The translations under genes and the position numbers were made by a program. A DNA stretch of 64,000 nucleotides from Pseudomonas fulva 12-X (GTDB lineage Bacteria > Pseudomonadota > Gammaproteobacteria > Pseudomonadales > Pseudomonadaceae): assembly GCF_000213805.1 (NCBI RefSeq), contig NC_015556.1:4231001-4295000 (forward strand), given 5' to 3'. The notes below the pieces were generated by a model. The model was not told where the DNA came from, did no database searches, and saw only the letters and a program-made list of their open reading frames with translations. Positions 55,950 to 64,000 of the stretch are shown here, piece by piece (position 1 is the stretch's first letter; each line of letters starts with the position of its first letter).

Positions 55950-56218
55950 GGGTCTACCCCCCGCTTCGTTCGTGGCCGCGCCGGAGCCATTTTTTGCGCG
56001 AGGCAAGGCATGAGGAGAGAAGTTTGGTTATTCCAAATGAACGACGAATAACGCAGCATCGCGCAAAAAGTGGCCCGGCCCTTCGGGTTGCGCGAAAAAT
56101 TGCACCATGCCGCGTTGCGAGGCTTGGCAAGGGAGCAACCATTACCTGCGCCTCACGCCTTACCTGGTGCAATTTTTCGCAGCAACGCGGCTCACGACGA
56201 AACGGGGGTAGACCCTAA
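55947..56218. mobile_element. MITE-like element between apaG and apaH, flanked by TAA duplication
   Basis: A 266-bp non-coding element (55950-56215) has perfect 12-bp ends GGGTCTACCCCC / GGGGGTAGACCC extended imperfectly to about 30 bp, and TAA on both sides (55947-55949, 56216-56218). Inside, GCGAAAAATTGCACC (56092-56106) matches GGTGCAATTTTTCGC (56166-56180), and CCGCGTTGC (56110-56118) matches GCAACGCGG (56182-56190). No transposase. The left TAA is the apaG stop; the right TAA overlaps the apaH ATG (TAATG), so insertion split an overlapping junction without damage. The GGGGG near the right end lies nine bases before the apaH start and may serve as its ribosome site. Confidence 0.8.
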
Positions 56219-57042
56219 TGGCGACCTATGCCGTCGGCGACCTGCAGGGCTGCCTGAAGCCGCTGCAGTGCCTGCTCGAACGCGTGGCCTTCGACCCGGC
56301 CCGTGACCGACTGTGGCTGGTCGGCGATCTGGTAAACCGCGGCCCGGCGTCCCTGGAAACCCTGCGTTTTCTCTATGGCATGCGCGAGGCGCTGGTCTGC
56401 GTGCTGGGCAATCACGACCTGCACCTGCTCGCCGCCGCGCGCAATATCGAGCGCCTCAAGCGGGGCGACACCCTGCGCGAGATTCTCGAAGCGCCGGATC
56501 GCGACGAGCTGCTGCAATGGCTGCGTCAGCAGAAGCTGCTGCATTACGACGAACAGCGCGACACCGCCATGGTGCACGCCGGCATACCGCCGCAGTGGAA
56601 TATGGCCAAGGCGTTGCGCCGCGCCGCCGAAGTCGAGAACGCCCTGCGCGACGATGCCCTGTACCCGATGTTCCTAGATGGCATGTACGGCAACGAGCCG
56701 GCGCGCTGGGACAAGGAGCTGCACGGCATCGCCCGGCTGCGGGTGATCACCAACTATTTCACCCGCATGCGCTTCTGCAAGGCCGACGGCACCCTGGACC
56801 TGAAGAGCAAGGAAGGCCTGGACACCGCACCGGCCGGCTACCTGCCCTGGTTCAGCCACAAACAGCGCAAGACCCGTGACCAGAAGATCATCTTCGGCCA
56901 TTGGGCGGCCCTGGAAGGCCACTGCGACGAGCCCGGCGTGTTCGCCCTGGATTCGGGCTGCGTGTGGGGCGGCAGCATGACCCTGATGAATATCGACAGC
57001 GGCGAGTACCATCGCTGCGACTGTAGCGAGGAAGCAGCATGA
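56218..57042 (+). CDS. apaH: Symmetrical bis(5'-nucleosyl)-tetraphosphatase ApaH
   Basis: The 274-residue metallophosphatase hydrolyses Ap4A to 2 ADP and decaps Np4-capped RNA. '[12 protein letters not shown]' (GDxxG), '[14 protein letters not shown]' (GDxVxRG) and '[12 protein letters not shown]' (GNHD) are the metal-binding motifs. '[10 protein letters not shown]' supplies the distal His. The start overlaps the right TAA of the inserted element. Overlaps glpE by four bases (ATGA). Confidence 0.97.
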   Translation: MATYAVGDLQGCLKPLQCLLERVAFDPARDRLWLVGDLVNRGPASLETLRFLYGMREALVCVLGNHDLHLLAAARNIERLKRGDTLREILEAPDRDELLQWLRQQKLLHYDEQRDTAMVHAGIPPQWNMAKALRRAAEVENALRDDALYPMFLDGMYGNEPARWDKELHGIARLRVITNYFTRMRFCKADGTLDLKSKEGLDTAPAGYLPWFSHKQRKTRDQKIIFGHWAALEGHCDEPGVFALDSGCVWGGSMTLMNIDSGEYHRCDCSEEAA

Positions 57043-57368
57043 GCGAGTTCAAACGCATCGCCCCCGAACAGGCCCAGGCACTGCGCGACAAAGGCGCCGT
57101 AGTCGTCGACATCCGCGACCCACAAAGTTTCGCAGCCGGCCATATCAGCGACTCCCAGCACCTGGACAACTACTCGCTGGCCGACTTCATCGCCAAGGCC
57201 GATCTCGACGCGCCGCTGATCGTCACCTGCTACCACGGCAACTCCAGTCAGGGTGCCGCAGCCTATCTGGTTGGCCAGGGCTTCTCCGAGGTGTACAGCC
57301 TCGACGGCGGCTTCGAACTGTGGCGCGCCACCTACCCGCAGGACACCGAAACCAGCCAGCCGGAATAA
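57039..57368 (+). CDS. glpE: Thiosulfate sulfurtransferase GlpE
   Basis: The 109-residue single-domain rhodanese has '[16 protein letters not shown]' and the active-site Cys loop '[16 protein letters not shown]'. Transfers sulfur from thiosulfate to a thiol acceptor such as thioredoxin. Last gene of the pdxA-rsmA-apaG-apaH-glpE series; conserved neighbour in Pseudomonas. Confidence 0.95.
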   Translation: MSEFKRIAPEQAQALRDKGAVVVDIRDPQSFAAGHISDSQHLDNYSLADFIAKADLDAPLIVTCYHGNSSQGAAAYLVGQGFSEVYSLDGGFELWRATYPQDTETSQPE

Positions 57369-57819
57369 ACCGGCTCGCTCCCGTCACCACGACGCCCGCG
57401 GATAATTTTTTTCGCCAGCCAAGCCCCGCCAATGCTGGGCTTGCCCGTCTCTCTGGCGCCGCAATGGCGTCTGACCTGGTAATTGCGCCTTGATCTTGCC
57501 GATTACCAACTATCCTTGTTCTAGGCCATCCCAATTCAGGTAGCCGGCCAACCGGCCGAACGGGCCATCGGTACTCACCTTCAGCAGCCAGCCAGAGCCA
57601 CGCAGCACAGGGTCAGGCAGGAGAAGGCAGCCGATACGCCTTGCGCGAGAGACGCAAGGCGGCTGTCCTCGACCTGCCACGCAATGGACAGCCGACCATG
57701 AGGCTCTGACTGACCAAGGAGGTGTTTGGGGGATTCAACCTCGGTCGCGCAAGCGCCGAGTCTGCATGCACCCGCTCGACCGATCCCGGCCGGCTCCCAG
57801 CATCGAGCGAGGTGAAGTC
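57369..57819 (+). promoter_or_regulatory. Leader and promoter region of prkA
   Basis: 451 bp without a confident gene. It contains CCTTGCG/CGCAAGG-type dyads: GCCTTGCG-N7-CGCAAGGC (57638-57660), extended by CAGCC/GGCTG outside, and CTGTCC/GGACAG (57664-57669/57686-57691). A perfect Shine-Dalgarno AAGGAGGTG occurs at 57716-57724, about 100 bases before prkA, followed by a TTG-started frame of 29 codons that ends in the prkA ribosome site. No convincing promoter hexamers found. Confidence 0.5.
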
Positions 57820-59742
57820 ATGAGCATTTTCAGTCACTTCCAACAACGATTCGAGGCGACGCGCCAGGAGGAGTACTCGCTGCAGGAGTACCTCGAACTG
57901 TGCAAGCAGGATCGCAGCGCCTACGCCAGCGCTTCCGAGCGCTTGCTGATGGCCATCGGCGAACCGGAGCTGCTCGATACCTCCCATAACCCGCGGATGT
58001 CGCGCATCTTCTCCAACAAGGTGATCCGCCGTTATCCGGCCTTTGCCGACTTCCATGGCATGGAGGAATGCATCGAGCAGATCGTTTCCTACTTCCGTCA
58101 CGCCGCCCAGGGCCTGGAAGAGAAGAAGCAGATTCTTTATCTGCTCGGCCCAGTCGGCGGCGGTAAATCTTCCCTGGCCGAAAAGCTCAAGCAACTGATG
58201 GAGAAGGTGCCCTTCTACGCCATCAAGGGCTCGCCGGTCTTCGAATCGCCCCTTGGGCTGTTCAATGCCGCCGAAGATGCCGCGATTCTCGAAGAGGACT
58301 ACGGCATTTCCCGGCGCTACCTGGGCAGCATCATGTCGCCCTGGGCCAGCAAGCGCCTGGCCGAGTTCGGCGGTGACATCAGCCAGTTCCGGGTGGTCAA
58401 ACTCTATCCGTCGATCCTCAATCAGATCGCCATCGCCAAGACCGAGCCGGGCGACGAGAACAACCAGGACATTTCCGCGCTGGTCGGTAAGGTGGATATC
58501 CGCAAGCTCGAGGAATTCCCGCAGAACGATGCCGACGCCTACAGCTATTCGGGCGCGCTGTGCCGGGCCAACCAGGGTCTAATGGAATTCGTCGAGATGT
58601 TCAAGGCGCCGATCAAGGTGCTGCACCCGCTGCTCACCGCCACCCAGGAAGGCAACTACAACAGCACCGAAGGGCTAGGCGCCATTCCCTACAACGGCAT
58701 TCTGCTGGCTCACTCCAACGAATCGGAGTGGCACACCTTCCGCAACAACAAAAACAACGAGGCGTTCATCGACCGCATCTACATCGTCAAGGTGCCCTAC
58801 TGCCTGCGCGTCAGCGACGAGATCAAGATCTACGACAAGCTGCTGGTCAGCAGCTCCCTGGCCAACGCCCACTGCGCGCCCGACACCCTGAAGATGCTCG
58901 CCCAGTTCTCCACCCTGTCGCGCCTCAAGGAGCCGGAGAACTCCAACATCTACTCGAAGATGCGCGTCTACGATGGCGAAAACCTCAAGGACACCGATCC
59001 CAAGGCCAAGTCGATTCAGGAATATCGCGACGCAGCAGGCGTAGACGAAGGCATGAACGGCCTGTCGACCCGCTTCGCCTTCAAGATTCTCTCCAAGGTC
59101 TTCAACTTCGACCCGCACGAGGTCGCCGCCAACCCGGTGCACCTGCTCTATGTGCTCGAGCAGCAGATCGAGCAAGAACAATTCCCCGCCGAAACCCGCG
59201 AGCGCTACCTGCGCTTCATCAAGGAATACCTGGCGCCGCGCTATATCGAGTTCATCGGCAAGGAGATCCAGACCGCGTATCTGGAGTCCTACAGCGAGTA
59301 CGGCCAGAACATCTTTGATCGCTACGTGCTGTACGCCGATTTCTGGATTCAGGATCAGGAATACCGCGACCCGGAAACCGGCGAAATCCTCAACCGCGTG
59401 GCCCTCAACGAGGAACTGGAGAAGATCGAGAAGCCGGCCGGCATCAGCAACCCGAAGGATTTCCGCAACGAGATCGTCAACTTCGTGCTGCGCGCCCGGG
59501 CCAACAACAACGGCAAGAACCCGACCTGGCTCAGCTACGAAAAACTGCGGGTGGTGATCGAGAAGAAGATGTTCTCCAACACCGAGGACCTGCTGCCGGT
59601 CATCAGCTTCAACGCCAAGGCCAGCAAGGAGGATCAACAGAAGCACAACGACTTCGTCAAACGCATGGTCGAGCGCGGCTATACCGAGAAGCAGGTGCGC
59701 CTGCTGTCCGAGTGGTATCTGCGCGTACGTAAATCGCAGTAA
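57820..59742 (+). CDS. prkA: Serine protein kinase PrkA (YeaG)
   Basis: The 640-residue protein has an AAA+ core with P-loop 'LGPVGGGKSSLAEKLKQ' and a C-terminal kinase-like region. The start 'MSIFSHFQQRFEATRQEEYS' is the standard N-terminus, with GAGGTG before ATG 57820 (an upstream ATG 57766 has none). With YeaH and SpoVR it forms a widespread stress/starvation triad; YeaG interacts with YeaH in enteric bacteria. Normal length and motifs. Confidence 0.96.
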   Translation: MSIFSHFQQRFEATRQEEYSLQEYLELCKQDRSAYASASERLLMAIGEPELLDTSHNPRMSRIFSNKVIRRYPAFADFHGMEECIEQIVSYFRHAAQGLEEKKQILYLLGPVGGGKSSLAEKLKQLMEKVPFYAIKGSPVFESPLGLFNAAEDAAILEEDYGISRRYLGSIMSPWASKRLAEFGGDISQFRVVKLYPSILNQIAIAKTEPGDENNQDISALVGKVDIRKLEEFPQNDADAYSYSGALCRANQGLMEFVEMFKAPIKVLHPLLTATQEGNYNSTEGLGAIPYNGILLAHSNESEWHTFRNNKNNEAFIDRIYIVKVPYCLRVSDEIKIYDKLLVSSSLANAHCAPDTLKMLAQFSTLSRLKEPENSNIYSKMRVYDGENLKDTDPKAKSIQEYRDAAGVDEGMNGLSTRFAFKILSKVFNFDPHEVAANPVHLLYVLEQQIEQEQFPAETRERYLRFIKEYLAPRYIEFIGKEIQTAYLESYSEYGQNIFDRYVLYADFWIQDQEYRDPETGEILNRVALNEELEKIEKPAGISNPKDFRNEIVNFVLRARANNNGKNPTWLSYEKLRVVIEKKMFSNTEDLLPVISFNAKASKEDQQKHNDFVKRMVERGYTEKQVRLLSEWYLRVRKSQ

Positions 59743-59751
59743 GTGGCCTCT

Positions 59752-59787
59752 GATGCAGGCCACGGCAATCTCGCCGTGGCCTGCATC
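59752..59787 (+). other. 15-bp perfect hairpin between prkA and yeaH
   Basis: GATGCAGGCCACGGC (59752-59766) and GCCGTGGCCTGCATC (59773-59787), loop AATCTC, begin nine bases after the prkA stop. The yeaH GGAGG ribosome site follows about 10 bases later. No T-tract, so mRNA processing or stability is more likely than termination. Confidence 0.85.
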
Positions 59788-59808
59788 CGTAGTGCCCGGA
59801 GGGCTTGT

Positions 59809-61080
59809 ATGAGCTACGTGATCGACCGTCGCCTAAATGGCAAGAACAAGAGCACGGTGAACCGCCAGCGGTTCATTCGTCGCTATCGCGACCACATCAA
59901 GAAAGCGGTGGAGGACGCCGTCAGCCGTCGTTCCATCACCGACATGGAGCATGGCGAGCAGATCAGCATTCCAGGCCGCGACATCGACGAGCCGGTGCTG
60001 CACCACGGCCGCGGTGGCAAGCAGACGATCGTGCACCCCGGCAACAAGGAGTTCGTCGCCGGTGAGCGCATCCCCCGCCCGCAAGGCGGTGGTGGCGGCC
60101 AGGGTGCCGGCAAGGCCAGCAACTCCGGCGAGGGCATGGACGAGTTCGTGTTCCAGATCACCCAGGAAGAATTCCTGGACTTCATGTTCGAGGATCTGGA
60201 GCTGCCGAATCTGGTCAAGCGCCACCTGACCGGCGCGGAAACCTTCAAGACCGTACGCGCGGGCATCAGCAGCGAGGGCAACCCGTCACGCATCAACATC
60301 GTGCGCACGCTACGTTCAGCCCATGCCCGGCGCATCGCGCTGTCCGGCAGCAGTCGGGCCAAGCTGCGCGAGGTGAAAGCCGAACTGGAGCGCCTGCGCC
60401 GCGAGGAGCCGGACAACTTCAGCGACATCCAGCTGCTCGAAGCCGAAATCGAGCGGCTCAGCGCACGCATTCACCGCATCCCGTTTCTCGACACCTTCGA
60501 CCTCAAGTACAACCTGCTGGTCAAACACCCCAACCCCAGTTCCAAGGCGGTGATGTTCTGCCTGATGGACGTCTCCGGCTCCATGACCCAGGCCACCAAG
60601 GACGTCGCCAAGCGCTTCTTCATCCTCTTGTACCTGTTTCTCAAGCGTAACTACGACAAGATCGACGTGGTGTTCATCCGCCACCACACCAGCGCCAAGG
60701 AAGTGGACGAGGAAGAGTTTTTCTATTCCCGGGAAACTGGCGGCACCATCGTCTCCAGCGCGCTGAAGATGATGCAGGAGATCATGGCCGAGCGTTACCC
60801 GGCCAATGAATGGAACATCTACGGCGCCCAGGCTTCGGACGGCGACAACTGGAACGATGACTCGCCGATCTGTCGGGATATCCTGATCAAGCAGATCATG
60901 CCCTTCGTGCAGTATTTCACCTACGTGGAGATCACCCCGCGCGAGCATCAGGCGCTGTGGTTCGAGTACGAGCGGGTGGCCGAAGCCTTCGGCGACACCT
61001 TCGCCCAGCAGCAACTGGTATCGGCCGGTGACATCTACCCGGTATTCCGCGAACTGTTCCAGCGGAGGCTTACCACATGA
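59809..61080 (+). CDS. yeaH: DUF444 / von Willebrand A-like protein YeaH
   Basis: The 423-residue protein starts '[20 protein letters not shown]'. Lys/Arg-rich N-terminus, Gly-rich segment ('[20 protein letters not shown]'), then a VWA-like domain with MIDAS-type D-x-S-x-S in '[20 protein letters not shown]'. ATG 59809 follows GGAGG by six bases. Works with PrkA in the conserved triad. ATGA overlap with the next gene. Confidence 0.95.
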   Translation: MSYVIDRRLNGKNKSTVNRQRFIRRYRDHIKKAVEDAVSRRSITDMEHGEQISIPGRDIDEPVLHHGRGGKQTIVHPGNKEFVAGERIPRPQGGGGGQGAGKASNSGEGMDEFVFQITQEEFLDFMFEDLELPNLVKRHLTGAETFKTVRAGISSEGNPSRINIVRTLRSAHARRIALSGSSRAKLREVKAELERLRREEPDNFSDIQLLEAEIERLSARIHRIPFLDTFDLKYNLLVKHPNPSSKAVMFCLMDVSGSMTQATKDVAKRFFILLYLFLKRNYDKIDVVFIRHHTSAKEVDEEEFFYSRETGGTIVSSALKMMQEIMAERYPANEWNIYGAQASDGDNWNDDSPICRDILIKQIMPFVQYFTYVEITPREHQALWFEYERVAEAFGDTFAQQQLVSAGDIYPVFRELFQRRLTT

Positions 61081-62639
61081 GCAGCAGCAAGAAACGCCAG
61101 CCCCTGTCCACCGGCTCGGAATGGACCTTCGAGCTGATTCGCGACTACGACCGGGAAATCAGCCGGCTGGCCGAGCGCTATGCCCTCGACACCTACCCCA
61201 ACCAGATCGAGGTGATCACCGCCGAGCAGATGATGGATGCTTACGCCTCCGTCGGCATGCCTTTGGGTTATCACCACTGGTCATACGGCAAGCAGTTCCT
61301 CAGCACCGAGAAATCCTACAGCCGCGGGCAGATGGGCCTGGCGTACGAGATCGTGATCAACTCTGATCCGTGCATCGCCTACCTGATGGAGGAAAACACC
61401 ATCACCATGCAGGCCCTGGTGATCGCCCACGCCTGCTATGGGCACAACAGTTTCTTCAAGGGCAACTATCTGTTCCGCACCTGGACCGACGCCAGTTCGA
61501 TCATCGACTACCTGGTGTTCGCCAAGCAGTACATCACCCAGTGCGAGGAGCGCCACGGCATCGATGCGGTCGAGGACCTGATCGACTCCTGCCATGCGCT
61601 GATGAACTACGGCGTGGACCGCTACAAGCGCCCCTACCCCATTTCCGCCGAGGAAGAGCGCCGTCGCCAGAAGGATCGCGAAGAGCACCTGCAGCGGCAG
61701 ATCAATGACCTGTGGCGCACCATTCCCAAGAGCGCCAGCAAAGCCGGCGACAGTGACAACAAACGTTTCCCCGCCGAGCCCCAGGAAAACATCCTCTATT
61801 TCCTGGAAAAACACGCCCCGCTGCTCGAGCCCTGGCAGCGCGAGGTGATCCGCATCGTGCGCAAGATCGCTCAGTATTTCTATCCACAACGCCAAACCCA
61901 GGTGATGAACGAAGGCTGGGCGACCTTCTGGCACTACACGTTGATGAACGACCTCTACGACGAAGGCCTGGTCACCGACGGCTTCATGATGGAATTCCTG
62001 CAGTCGCACACCAGCGTGGTGTTCCAGCCGTCGTTCGACAGCCCCTACTACAGCGGCATCAACCCCTATGCCCTGGGTTTTGCCATGTACCGCGACATTC
62101 GCCGTATCTGCGAGGAGCCCACCGAAGAAGATCGCCGCTGGTTCCCGGACATCGCCGGCAGCGATTGGCTGAGCACCCTGAAATTTGCCATGACCAGTTT
62201 CAAGGACGAGAGCTTCATCCTCCAGTACCTCTCGCCCAAGGTGATCCGCGACCTGAAGCTGTTCAGCATTCTCGACGATGACCAGAAGGACGAACTCAGC
62301 GTACCGGCCATCCATGACGAGCCGGGTTATCGCACCATCCGCGAAACCCTGGCAGCCCAGTACAACCTCGGCAACCGCGAACCCAACGTGCAGATCTGGA
62401 GCATCGACCGCCGCGGCGACCGTTCCCTGACCCTGCGCCACTTCCAGCACGATCGCAAACCGCTGGGCAGTTCCACCGAAGAAGTACTCAAGCACCTGCA
62501 TCGCTTATGGGGCTTCGATATCCATCTGCAAACCATGCAGGGCGAGCGCATCGTCAACACACAACATGTGCCGCCCAGGAGCGATGGCGCGCCGGATGGG
62601 GAGAGTTCGCGTCTGGATTTGCATATCCCGACGCTGTAG
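61077..62639 (+). CDS. ycgB: SpoVR family protein (YcgB)
   Basis: The 520-residue soluble protein contains '[20 protein letters not shown]', '[20 protein letters not shown]' and '[20 protein letters not shown]', with conserved His/Glu. The family takes its name from a spore-cortex gene but is widespread in non-sporulating bacteria. Third member of the PrkA-YeaH-SpoVR triad. Coupled to yeaH (ATGA). Confidence 0.95.
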   Translation: MSSSKKRQPLSTGSEWTFELIRDYDREISRLAERYALDTYPNQIEVITAEQMMDAYASVGMPLGYHHWSYGKQFLSTEKSYSRGQMGLAYEIVINSDPCIAYLMEENTITMQALVIAHACYGHNSFFKGNYLFRTWTDASSIIDYLVFAKQYITQCEERHGIDAVEDLIDSCHALMNYGVDRYKRPYPISAEEERRRQKDREEHLQRQINDLWRTIPKSASKAGDSDNKRFPAEPQENILYFLEKHAPLLEPWQREVIRIVRKIAQYFYPQRQTQVMNEGWATFWHYTLMNDLYDEGLVTDGFMMEFLQSHTSVVFQPSFDSPYYSGINPYALGFAMYRDIRRICEEPTEEDRRWFPDIAGSDWLSTLKFAMTSFKDESFILQYLSPKVIRDLKLFSILDDDQKDELSVPAIHDEPGYRTIRETLAAQYNLGNREPNVQIWSIDRRGDRSLTLRHFQHDRKPLGSSTEEVLKHLHRLWGFDIHLQTMQGERIVNTQHVPPRSDGAPDGESSRLDLHIPTL

Positions 62640-62708
62640 CCGAGTCTCGGCGCAAGCAACGACAGGCTCCGGCGCAGGGGTTATCCTCTGCGCATGACGG
62701 AGACTTCT

Positions 62709-63944
62709 ATGCAGATCTACAAAGTTGGCGGTGCCGTGCGCGACCGTCTGCTCGGTCGCCCCGTGACCGAAATCGATTGGGTGGTGGTCGGCGCCACGGC
62801 CGACACCATGCTGGAACAGGGCTATCGCCCGGTGGGCGCAGACTTCCCGGTATTCCTGCACCCGAAGTCGGGCGAGGAATATGCCCTGGCCCGCACCGAA
62901 CGCAAGAGCGGGCGCGGCTATGGCGGCTTCACCTTTCACGCCAGCCCCGAGGTGACGCTGGAAGAAGACCTGATCCGCCGCGACCTGACTATCAATGCCA
63001 TTGCCGAAGATCAGCAGGGCAACCTGATCGACCCCTACGGCGGCCAGCGTGACCTCCAGGCCAAGCAACTGCGCCACGTTTCGCCGGCCTTCGCCGAAGA
63101 CCCGCTGCGCGTGTTGCGCGTCGCCCGTTTCGCGGCCCGCTACGCGCCGCTGGGCTTTAGCGTAGCGCCGGAAACCCTCGAGCTGATGCGCCAGTTGGCC
63201 GAATCCGGCGAGCTGGATGCGCTCACTCCGGAGCGCAGCTGGAAAGAAATTTCCCGGGCGCTGATGGAGCCGCGCCCGGACGTATTCATTCAGGTACTGC
63301 GCGACTGCGGGGCCCTAGCGGCCATGCTGCCGGAGGTCGACACACTGTTTGGCGTGCCACAGCCTCCAGCTCATCATCCAGAAGTCGACACCGGCATTCA
63401 CGTGCTTGCAGTGCTGCGCCAGTGCGCTGAGCACGAGCAACCGCTGCCCGTGCGCTGGGCATGTCTGCTGCATGATGTCGGCAAGGGGCTGACCGATCCC
63501 GCCGAGTGGCCGCGGCATATCGCCCACGAGCATCGCGGCATCGCGCTGATCGAGGCGGTCAACAAACGCTGCAAGGTGCCACGGGAATGCCAGGAGCTGG
63601 CCGAGCTGGTTGGCGAGTTTCACACCCATGCCCACCGCGCCCTGGAGCTGCGCGCATCAACACTGCTGGAACTGATGCAGCGCTTCGACGTGTTCCGTCG
63701 CCCGCAGCGCTTCGAGGCCTTCGTGGCGGCGTGCGAGATGGACGCCCGCGGTCGCCATGGCCTGGAGGATCGAGACTATCCCCAGGCGGTCTACCTGCTG
63801 GCCGCCATGGCCGCGGTGCGCGAGGTGGCCGTACAGCCGCTACTGGAGCGCGGCTACAAGGGCGCCGAGCTGGGTGAGGCGCTCAATCGTGAGCGCCTCA
63901 CCGCGCTAAAAGCCTGCAAGCAGGCAAGCGAAGAAAGCCGTTAG
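62709..63944 (+). CDS. cca: CCA tRNA nucleotidyltransferase with HD domain
   Basis: The 411-residue class II enzyme adds or repairs the tRNA 3' CCA. '[20 protein letters not shown]' with 'EIDWVVVG' (catalytic DxD-like carboxylates) opens the head. '[20 protein letters not shown]' and '[18 protein letters not shown]' are neck motifs. The C-terminal phosphohydrolase HD site is '[15 protein letters not shown]'. ATG 62709 has GGAG six bases ahead; the earlier ATG 62694 does not. The remaining 56 bases after the stop show no feature. Confidence 0.97.
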   Translation: MQIYKVGGAVRDRLLGRPVTEIDWVVVGATADTMLEQGYRPVGADFPVFLHPKSGEEYALARTERKSGRGYGGFTFHASPEVTLEEDLIRRDLTINAIAEDQQGNLIDPYGGQRDLQAKQLRHVSPAFAEDPLRVLRVARFAARYAPLGFSVAPETLELMRQLAESGELDALTPERSWKEISRALMEPRPDVFIQVLRDCGALAAMLPEVDTLFGVPQPPAHHPEVDTGIHVLAVLRQCAEHEQPLPVRWACLLHDVGKGLTDPAEWPRHIAHEHRGIALIEAVNKRCKVPRECQELAELVGEFHTHAHRALELRASTLLELMQRFDVFRRPQRFEAFVAACEMDARGRHGLEDRDYPQAVYLLAAMAAVREVAVQPLLERGYKGAELGEALNRERLTALKACKQASEESR

Positions 63945-64000
63945 GGCGAGGGCAGCAGGTCTGGTGGCGTGAGTTGCGCCCCACGCCACTGGAACGACAC

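Noticed and set aside
57613..58194. 193-codon frame on - across the prkA start
   Set aside because: It is the complement of prkA for most of its length and has no ribosome site or recognisable domain.

Overview
The window is high-GC bacterial chromosome from a gamma-proteobacterium, almost certainly Pseudomonas in the broad sense. The evidence is the agtSR/agtABCD, amgK-murU, lptD-surA-pdxA-rsmA-apaG-apaH-glpE, prkA-yeaH-spoVR-cca and hisBHAF / asmA-mutY-yggX-tRNA-Phe gene orders. The mendocina/oleovorans group is my best guess; species is inference. There are no insertion sequences with transposases, no CRISPR array and no rRNA.

Region 1 (1-21.2 kb) is the unusual part. On + lie the end of a HlyD-type membrane fusion protein, a TolC-type outer-membrane channel and a class I methyltransferase. 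Convergent on - lie an uncharacterised protein, a TPR plus O-GlcNAc-transferase-like (GT41) glycosyltransferase, and one uninterrupted 5320-residue gene (5216-21178). About 5020 residues of that protein are roughly 625 consecutive octapeptides of consensus L-[TS]-T-A-Q-[VI]-x-A. They are followed by a ~290-residue C-terminal region with Asp/Asn-rich calcium loops and a type I secretion-like tail. Every fifth or seventh octad is usually an acidic variant (L-E-T-A-D-L-A-A), giving a higher-order period of 40 or 56 residues. I propose that the locus makes a giant Thr/Ser-rich, calcium-dependent, type I-secreted fibre that may be glycosylated by the neighbouring GT41 enzyme.

Region 2 (21.2-31.0 kb) is mostly housekeeping: hisB-hisH-DUF2164-hisA-hisF on -, an OFA-type MFS transporter on -, then asmA-like, mutY and yggX on + and tRNA-Phe with a clear sigma-70 promoter and terminator. 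A densely self-complementary 140-bp element sits between the transporter and the his operon.

Region 3 (31.0-38.0 kb) is accessory or rearranged: an AT-richer lipoprotein gene, a small proline-rich ORF and a REP-like palindrome, then gph-rpe. After these come a permease, an iron-type alcohol dehydrogenase with a near-consensus sigma-54 promoter, and a PAS/AAA+ sigma-54 activator.

Region 4 (38.0-64.0 kb) is core Pseudomonas. It holds the agtABCD uptake operon with the agtSR two-component system, a DUF3530 protein, djlA-like, murU-amgK (peptidoglycan recycling), lptD-surA-pdxA-rsmA-apaG-apaH-glpE (envelope biogenesis, B6, rRNA methylation, Ap4A), prkA-yeaH-spoVR and cca. A 266-bp MITE-like element has inserted exactly at the apaG stop / apaH start with a TAA duplication, leaving both genes intact.
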